From: Sphingomonas sp. FARSPH
GTDB lineage: Bacteria; Pseudomonadota; Alphaproteobacteria; Sphingomonadales; Sphingomonadaceae
Direction: 5' to 3'
Assembly: GCF_003355005.1 (NCBI RefSeq)
Contig: NZ_CP029987.1
Span: 1-64,000, forward strand
Length of the DNA stretch: 64,000 nt
Every line of letters begins with the position of its first letter. Within the stretch, counting starts at the first letter, position 1. The notes under the pieces are model-generated. The model saw nothing but the letters and a program-made list of their open reading frames with translations. It was not told where the DNA came from and made no database searches. Positions 58,855-64,000 of this stretch are shown piece after piece. A program made the translations under genes and the position numbers.

Positions 58855-60282
58855 ATGTTGAATAACGTTGATCCGATCGACCGGCGTTTTTCTTTATCTA
58901 GGCCATTGATGACGTCATCTGATACCTCTCCGTCGAAGACACCTTGGCGCCCACGCAGCGCCTTGCTGCAGTTCCGGGCGGTGGCTTATCTGCTGTGCAG
59001 CGACATGGTAGCAATCTTTGTTGGCTTCCTGCTTGCGGCCTTGGCGCGCCATTCCGTTTTTGGCGATACGAACTGGCTGGTCTTCGCTCTCGTTCTGATG
59101 CCGCTTTATGTACTTATCGCCTCGAATTCAGACGCTTATGATGCGGAGAATTTGCAGGATCCATTTCGGGCAATAAGACGCAGCTTACAATCGTTGGCGC
59201 TGGCAGTCGGCAGCGTCATTCTCATCATCTTCTATTTAAAATCTGGCACGGCCTTCCCTCGTCTGACGATCGGTATCGGCTCGGGGCTGGCAACCGTGTT
59301 TCTCGGGATCACCCGCTACGGCTTTATCCGCCATCTCAGCTGGATCGTCGGTGGCAATCCATTCAGTTCGATCCTCTTGTGCGATCGCGGTGCTCCTATA
59401 CCGTCGGGCGATTTCTCCATGATCATGGCGGCTGAGTCCTATTTCGATCCCGACCGGCACGACCCACACATGTACGACCGTCTCGCCACGCTGGTGGCGA
59501 GCGTAGACCGAGTCGTGGTGACTTGCGCACCAGAACACCGGCTGGCTTGGGCGAAGGCGCTACGTGGCGCCAATGTCCAAAGTGAGATCATCGTACCAGA
59601 ACTTGCCCAACTGGGCCCTCTTGGCTTGGGTCCTTATCGAGACGTCCCGTCAATCATTGTCGCGGCGGGGCCGCTCAATCTGACCGACCGGATTGTCAAG
59701 CGCTTGTTCGACATCGCGGTGGCGTCGGCCGCCCTGTTGTGCCTGCTGCCGCTGCTGGTCCTCACTGCGATAACAGTGCGCATGAACAGCCCTGGACCAA
59801 TCCTGTTCAAGCAGGTGCGTATCGGCCGCGGCAATCAGATGTTCCAGATGCTCAAGTTCCGCTCGATGTACGTTCAGCAGTTAGACGGCGCCGGCCATCG
59901 TTCCGCCTCTCGCGACGACGACCGAATCACCAAGGTCGGGCGGATCATTCGCAAGACCAGCATCGACGAGCTACCGCAGCTGATCAACGTGCTGAAAGGG
60001 GACATGAGCATCGTCGGACCGCGTCCGCATGCTCTGGGTTCTCGCGCGGCAGACAAGCTCTTTTGGGAAGTCGATCAGCGTTATTGGGATCGTCATGCTG
60101 CCAAGCCAGGTCTCACCGGTCTTGCCCAGGTTCGCGGCTTTCGCGGGGCTACGTTGGTAGAGGCCGATCTCAGAAACCGTCTTCAGGCCGATCTTGAGTA
60201 TCTCGAGAATTGGTCGATCTGGCGCGATCTTAAGATTATCTTTCTGACAGTACGTGTGATCCTGCATCGCAACGCATTCTAG
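58855..60282 (+). CDS. undecaprenyl-phosphate sugar-1-phosphate transferase (second, WcaJ/GelB-like)
   Basis: 475 residues from ATG 58855 (GTG 58819 possible). Four N-terminal membrane helices (LLCSDMVAIFVGFLLAALA and others), then the transferase domain: KRLFDIAVASAALLCLLPLL, QMLKFRSMYVQQLDG, RKTSIDELPQLINVLKGDMS, IVGPRPHALG and KPGLTGLAQVRGFRG. Starts repeat-unit synthesis on undecaprenyl phosphate for the second EPS. Its stop lies in TTCTAG and is followed at once by an IS5 end. Confidence 0.93.
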   Translation: MLNNVDPIDRRFSLSRPLMTSSDTSPSKTPWRPRSALLQFRAVAYLLCSDMVAIFVGFLLAALARHSVFGDTNWLVFALVLMPLYVLIASNSDAYDAENLQDPFRAIRRSLQSLALAVGSVILIIFYLKSGTAFPRLTIGIGSGLATVFLGITRYGFIRHLSWIVGGNPFSSILLCDRGAPIPSGDFSMIMAAESYFDPDRHDPHMYDRLATLVASVDRVVVTCAPEHRLAWAKALRGANVQSEIIVPELAQLGPLGLGPYRDVPSIIVAAGPLNLTDRIVKRLFDIAVASAALLCLLPLLVLTAITVRMNSPGPILFKQVRIGRGNQMFQMLKFRSMYVQQLDGAGHRSASRDDDRITKVGRIIRKTSIDELPQLINVLKGDMSIVGPRPHALGSRAADKLFWEVDQRYWDRHAAKPGLTGLAQVRGFRGATLVEADLRNRLQADLEYLENWSIWRDLKIIFLTVRVILHRNAF

Positions 60283-60765
60283 GCTCAGGACTCATTGGTT
60301 GATCCAGAAGATGACGGTTGCAGCGAGAGCGATGGCGGACATGAAGGCGTGAGCGCATCGGTCGTAGCGGGTGTGGATGCGTCGCCAGTCCTTGAGGCGG
60401 CCGAACATGTTCTCGATCCTGTGGCGACGCCGGTAGAGGACGGCATCATGCGGGATCGGTGCCTTGCGGCCTTTGCGTGACGGGATGCAGGCGGCAGCGC
60501 CGCGTGCGGCGAGCGCCTGACGGAACCAGTCGGCATCGTAGCCGCGATCGGCGAGCAGCACCGGGGCGGGTGGCATCGCCTCGAACATGAGGGCCGCGCC
60601 CTTGTAGTCGCTCATCTGCCCTTCGGTGAGCAGCATGACGCGCGGGCGACCACGATCATCGCAGACGGCGTGCAGCTTAGAGTTCAGGCCGCCCCTGGTG
60701 CGTCCGATACATCGGGGAAGAGCCCCTTTTTGAGCAGGCTGGCCGCCGTCCGGTGCGCTTTCAGA
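60283..60765 (-). pseudogene. IS5-family element, 3' part, cut by IS66
   Basis: Leftward element with end GCTCAGGACTCATTGG next to the sugar transferase stop. Transposase 3' part: HRTAASLLKKG (OrfA end), a slippery A5G4 run near 60725, then CIGRTRGGLNSKLHAVCDDR, LLADRGYDADWFRQALA, and ENMFGRLKDWRRIHTRYDRC with the catalytic Glu. The 5' part is lost at 60766 where IS66 begins. Different sequence from the IS5 at 40.3 kb. Confidence 0.85.
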
Positions 60766-60850
60766 GTAAGCGTCCGGTCTTCTCCACCTTGCTGACGAGG
60801 TGATGCGCAAGCCACAGGTTCGGCACTGTGGCAGACACCGGTGCGGCATC

Positions 60851-61228
60851 ATGGCGACGCGAATTATCGAGATGGTTGGGCCTGAACCGCGCCGGCGGTT
60901 CAGCGAAGATGACAAGGCGCGGATCGTGTCGGAGGCGATGATGCCGGGTGCCAGCGTGCTGGAGGTGGCGCGGCGACACCGGGTGTGCACGTCGCTGGTG
61001 TATCGCTGGCGACGCACGCTGCTGCGCGACGGGGTGGCGAGCGAAGCATTGCCGTTGCCGGGGCCGGCATTCATTCCGGTCGAGGTGGCGGGCGCGCCCA
61101 TGGTGCCGCATTCGGAGCCGCTCGGACCGGGTGTGGTGGAAGTGGTCGGCCCGGCCGGGCAACGCATCCGCCTGGCACCTCCCATCGACGCGCGGGTGCT
61201 CAAGACCGTGCTGGCGGGGTTTGCTTGA
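60851..61228 (+). CDS. tnpA: IS66 accessory protein TnpA
   Basis: 125 residues, IS66 Orf1. HTH of the transposase-8 type: RRRFSEDDKARIVSEAMMPG and VLEVARRHRVCTSLVYRWRR, then a C-terminal GPAGQRIRLAPPIDARVLKT segment. Start ATG 60851 (MATRIIEM). Its TGA overlaps the TTG start of the next gene. Confidence 0.88.
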   Translation: MATRIIEMVGPEPRRRFSEDDKARIVSEAMMPGASVLEVARRHRVCTSLVYRWRRTLLRDGVASEALPLPGPAFIPVEVAGAPMVPHSEPLGPGVVEVVGPAGQRIRLAPPIDARVLKTVLAGFA

Positions 61229-61572
61229 TCGGGCCGCCGGGCGGTGTCCGGGTGTATCTGGCGGCCGGGGTCACGGACATGCGCAAGGGCTTCGACGGGC
61301 TGGCCGCGCTGGTACAGCAGCGGCTGCGCCAGGATCCGTTTGGCGGTGCGGTGTACGCCTTCCGGGGCAAGCGTGGCGATCTGGTCAAGCTGCTGTGGTG
61401 GGATGGTCAGGGTCTCGTGCTCCATGCCAAGCGTCTGGAGCGGGGCCGGTTCACCTGGCCGGCGACCGCGGACGGCGTCGCGGTGCTGACCCCGGCGCAG
61501 CTGTCGATGCTGCTCGAAGGGGTGGACTGGCGGCATCCGATCCGGTCCTCGCAGCCGACCTTGGCCTGGTAA
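61225..61572 (+). CDS. tnpB: IS66 accessory protein TnpB
   Basis: 115 residues, normal length for IS66 Orf2: VRVYLAAGVTDMRKGFDGLA, DPFGGAVYAFRGKRGDLVKL and LLWWDGQGLVLHAKRLERGR. The TTG start at 61225 overlaps the tnpA stop, as is usual in this family. Needed with TnpA and TnpC for transposition, exact role unknown. Confidence 0.9.
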   Translation: MIGPPGGVRVYLAAGVTDMRKGFDGLAALVQQRLRQDPFGGAVYAFRGKRGDLVKLLWWDGQGLVLHAKRLERGRFTWPATADGVAVLTPAQLSMLLEGVDWRHPIRSSQPTLAW

Positions 61573-61632
61573 AAAGTACGGTTTCCTGCGGCTTTCGCGT
61601 GTATCGGCACGGGGGTTCTGGTATAAGCGGGC

Positions 61633-62496
61633 GTGTCGCCCGATGCCGCCTCGCTGCCCGACGATATCGCCCTTCTGAAGGCCATGCTCATTGCTGCCGG
61701 CGCCGAGCTGGAGCAGTTGCGGATGCAGGTCGCGCGGCTGCGGCGCATGGCCTTCGGCCGTTCGTCGGAGAAGCTGACGCACCAGGCTGACCAGCTGGAA
61801 CTCGGGCTGGAAGAGCGCGAGGCGGAAGCCGCCACTGCGGCGATGCCGGTGGTCACCCGGACACGGGAGACCGCCAGGCCGTATCGACAGCCGCTGCCCG
61901 ATCATCTGCCCCGCACCGAGGTCGTGCATGAGGCACCGTGCGTCTGCCCCGACTGCGGTGGTGCCATGCGGCGCATGGGCGAGGACGTTACGGAACAGCT
62001 CGACTATGTGCCCGCCTCGTTCCGGGTCGTGCGCCACGTCCGGCCGCGGCTCAGCTGCCGGTCATGCGAGCGCATAGTGCAGGCGCCGTTGCCGTCCATG
62101 CCCATCGAGCGCGGTCGACCCGGTGCGGGGCTGCTCGCCCATGTGCTGGTGTCCAAATACGCCAACCATCTGCCGCTCTACCGCCAGTCGGGCATCTATG
62201 CTCGCCAGGGCGTCGACCTTGCCCGCTCCACGCTCGCCGACTGGGTCGGGCGCTCGGCCGCGCTCCTCGGCCCCTTGGTCGACGCGCTCGAGCGCCACGT
62301 CATGGGCGGCGCGACCCTCCATGCCGACGACACGCCGGTGCCGGTACTGGCCCCTGGTGCCGGTCGCACCAGGACGGGCAGGCTGTGGACCTATGTAGGG
62401 GGCGTTTGCGGTGGGGGGCGAAATCCTACGCTCATGACTTGCCACCGAGACGCTGGCCGAGTTTATCTTCGCTGCCAGGAAGCCAGCGTCGCATGA
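61633..62496 (+). pseudogene. tnpC: IS66 transposase TnpC, truncated by Tn3-type insertion
   Basis: GTG start at 61633. Leucine-zipper region, zinc-finger CVCPDCGG...CRSCERI and HVLVSKYANHLPLYRQ, then ADDTPVPVLAPG with a catalytic Asp. Native sequence ends at RLWTYV (residue about 254 of roughly 520); the following residues to the stop at 62496 are read from the Tn3-type transposon. Non-functional. Confidence 0.9.
62398..62436. repeat. Tn3-family terminal inverted repeat
   Basis: GGGGGCGTTTGCGG followed by AATCCTACGCTCATG, about 38 bp, has the G-run start and the TACG-type inner end of Tn3-family ends. It lies 27 bp outside the transposase stop and exactly where IS66 tnpC loses similarity. 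The partner end is beyond the window. Confidence 0.75.
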
Positions 62497-63998
62497 CCAT
62501 GGGCGAGGAGGTCAGGCGGGACGACGACGATCCCGTCCACAGCGCGGCTGTCGACGACCTCCCCAAGTTTCATGGTGTTCCAGAAGATGATGATGGCGGC
62601 GAGCAGGTTCATGCCGGCGATGCGATAGTGCTGCCCTTCGGCGGATCGATCCCGGATTTCACCTCGGCGGTGGAAACTGATGGCGCGCTTGAGGGCATGA
62701 TGGGCCTCGCCCTTGTTGAGTCCGATCTGAGCCTGGCGCTGGAGGCTGGCATCGAGAATCCAGTCGATCATGAACAGGGTCCGCTCGATGCGCCCGACCT
62801 CCCGCAATGCGAGGGCCAGTTCATTCTGGCGCGGGTAAGAGGCGAGCTTGCGAAGAATCTGGCTAGGCGCGACGATCCCCGCTGCGATCGTCGCCATGAC
62901 GCGCAGGATGTCGGGCCAGTTGCGTTCGATCAGCGGTTCATTGATCTTGCCACCGACTAGCGCTCGCACATTGGCAGGCGTCGCATTGGGCGTGAAGGCA
63001 TAGAATCTTTTCTGAGGTAGATCGCGGATACGCGGTGCGAACCTGTAGCCGAGCAAGGCGCAGGCGGCGAACACATGATCGGTGAAGCCGCCCGTGTCGG
63101 CAAAATGCTGGCGGACGTGGCGGCCCGCGTCATTCATGAGCAGCCCGTCTAGGATGTAGGGCGCCTCGCTGACCGTTGCCGGGATCACCTGGGTTGCGAA
63201 GGGAGCATATTGATCGGACACATGGCTGTATCCCTTGAGACCCGGGACGTTGCCATATTTCGCGTTGATCAGATTCATCGCCTCGCCCTGCTCGGTAGCA
63301 AGGAAGAACTGCCCGTCGCTGGATGCCGATTGTCCTTGTCCCCAAAAGGCGGCCATGGGCAGGGCGGCGTGGGCCTCCACGATCATGGCGAGCGCGCGAT
63401 CATAGGCGCTGCCTTCGACATACCAGCGCGCAATCCGCAGCAATTCCCAGAAACTGTGTGTGTTGGTCGCCGCCGCCATCTTGCGCAGTCCGAGATTGAC
63501 GCCCTCCGCAAGAAGCACGTTCATCAGGCCGATCCGGTCACTGCAGGGCGCGCCGGTGCGTAGATGCGTGAACGCCTCGGAAAACCCGGTTCGCTCGTCG
63601 ACTTCCAGCAGCAGATCGGTGATCCTCGCGGGCGGAAGCTGCTGATAGAGATCGAGCACGAGATCCTCGGCACCTTCGGGCGTGTCGGCCTTCAGCTTGT
63701 CGATGTGCAGCTTGCCGTTCTCGATGATGCCACCTGGGATCGTTCCGGTTCGCGCTGCGCGGCCTAGCTCCTTCAACCGTGTATCCAGTCGTGCCCTGCG
63801 CTCGGCCAGCCATTCGCCAGGTCGTAGCGGCACGGCGAGCCGCGCAGTCTGCTCTATCGCCTGTGGCGGGACCAGAATCTGCTTGAGGTCGCCATAGCGG
63901 CGCGATCCCGCCAGCCATATGTCGCCCGACCGGAAGGCGTCGCGGATGTGAAACAGCACTGCGATTTCCCAAAGCCGGTAGTCACCGGCGGGCTCAGC
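62463..63998 (-). CDS. tnpA: Tn3-family transposase, C-terminal half (runs off the window)
   Basis: The frame continues past 63959 (GDYRLWEIAVLFHIRDAF), so the gene extends beyond the right edge; about 512 of roughly 990 residues are seen. Tn3 DDE region: GLMNVLLAEGVNLGLRKMA, FLATEQGEAMNLINAKYGNV, FADTGGFTDHVFAACALLGY, LIERNWPDILRVMATI and the end MNLLAAIIIFWNTMKLGEVV. It appears intact here. The transposon has entered IS66 tnpC. Confidence 0.93.
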   Translation of the reverse strand, partial: AEPAGDYRLWEIAVLFHIRDAFRSGDIWLAGSRRYGDLKQILVPPQAIEQTARLAVPLRPGEWLAERRARLDTRLKELGRAARTGTIPGGIIENGKLHIDKLKADTPEGAEDLVLDLYQQLPPARITDLLLEVDERTGFSEAFTHLRTGAPCSDRIGLMNVLLAEGVNLGLRKMAAATNTHSFWELLRIARWYVEGSAYDRALAMIVEAHAALPMAAFWGQGQSASSDGQFFLATEQGEAMNLINAKYGNVPGLKGYSHVSDQYAPFATQVIPATVSEAPYILDGLLMNDAGRHVRQHFADTGGFTDHVFAACALLGYRFAPRIRDLPQKRFYAFTPNATPANVRALVGGKINEPLIERNWPDILRVMATIAAGIVAPSQILRKLASYPRQNELALALREVGRIERTLFMIDWILDASLQRQAQIGLNKGEAHHALKRAISFHRRGEIRDRSAEGQHYRIAGMNLLAAIIIFWNTMKLGEVVDSRAVDGIVVVPPDLLAHGHATLASWQRR

Positions 63999-64000
63999 GC

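Larger units (their letters stand above)
60766..62397 (+). mobile_element. IS66-family element, truncated by a Tn3-family transposon
   Basis: The left end GTAAGCGTCCGGTCTTCTCC has the GTAAGCG start known for IS66 ends and cuts into the IS5 transposase gene. It holds tnpA, tnpB and the first half of tnpC. The right part is missing because a Tn3-type end begins at 62398. Confidence 0.85.

Noticed and set aside
1..64000. tRNA, rRNA or CRISPR array
   Set aside because: No cloverleaf-like segment, rRNA-like conserved stretch or spaced direct repeats were noticed on reading; no tool-based scan was possible.

Overview
The window looks like chromosome of a sphingomonad (Sphingomonas or a close alphaproteobacterial relative). 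The evidence is high GC with strong third-position GC in the resident genes, dense stop/start-overlapping (GTGA, ATGA) exopolysaccharide (EPS) operons, an S8 autotransporter, and sphingomonad-type insertion sequences. This placement is inference from gene content; no rRNA or other marker gene is present. No tRNA, rRNA or CRISPR array was recognised.

Region 1 (1-8.6 kb, GC-rich): the end of a dTDP-rhamnose operon (rmlD cut by the window edge, then rmlA), a RES/Xre toxin-antitoxin pair with a likely operator, a subtilisin-like autotransporter, a small secreted protein and a DUF2252 protein.

Region 2 (8.6-32.1 kb, GC-rich): a complete Wzx/Wzy-type EPS locus in two divergent operons that share a control region at about 24.66-24.96 kb, which carries a perfect 17-bp palindrome. 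The leftward operon encodes the initiating phospho-sugar transferase, a beta-propeller lipoprotein, a CDP-hexose cytidylyltransferase/dehydratase pair, four glycosyltransferases, a Wza-like lipoprotein, a Wzz-like protein without a kinase domain, a methyltransferase, a flippase, a triple-repeat acyltransferase and a sugar aminotransferase. The rightward operon encodes a BY-kinase-like protein that has lost its P-loop, a polymerase, a second flippase, two glycosyltransferases and UDP-glucuronate decarboxylase (UDP-xylose supply).

Region 3 (32.1-34.65 kb): a plasmid-like patch with a MobC-like protein, an oriT-like nic motif, paired palindromes, a tyrosine recombinase and an IS3-family scrap.

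Region 4 (34.7-60.3 kb, clearly lower GC, probably acquired): a second EPS locus of colanic-acid-like character. It has a beta-helix protein, WcaF-type acetyltransferase, flippase, gmd and fcl (GDP-fucose), a GT11-like fucosyltransferase candidate, several glycosyltransferases, two polymerase/ligase-type membrane proteins, a Wza-like lipoprotein, a full BY-kinase with a Tyr-Gly tail and a second initiating transferase. It is broken by an IS5 element that itself carries two IS110/IS1111-type insertions, and by IS5/IS3 debris.

Region 5 (60.3-64 kb): an IS5 piece interrupted by IS66, which is interrupted by a Tn3-family transposon that runs off the right edge. Three genes in region 4 end in CTAG immediately followed by an IS5-type end.
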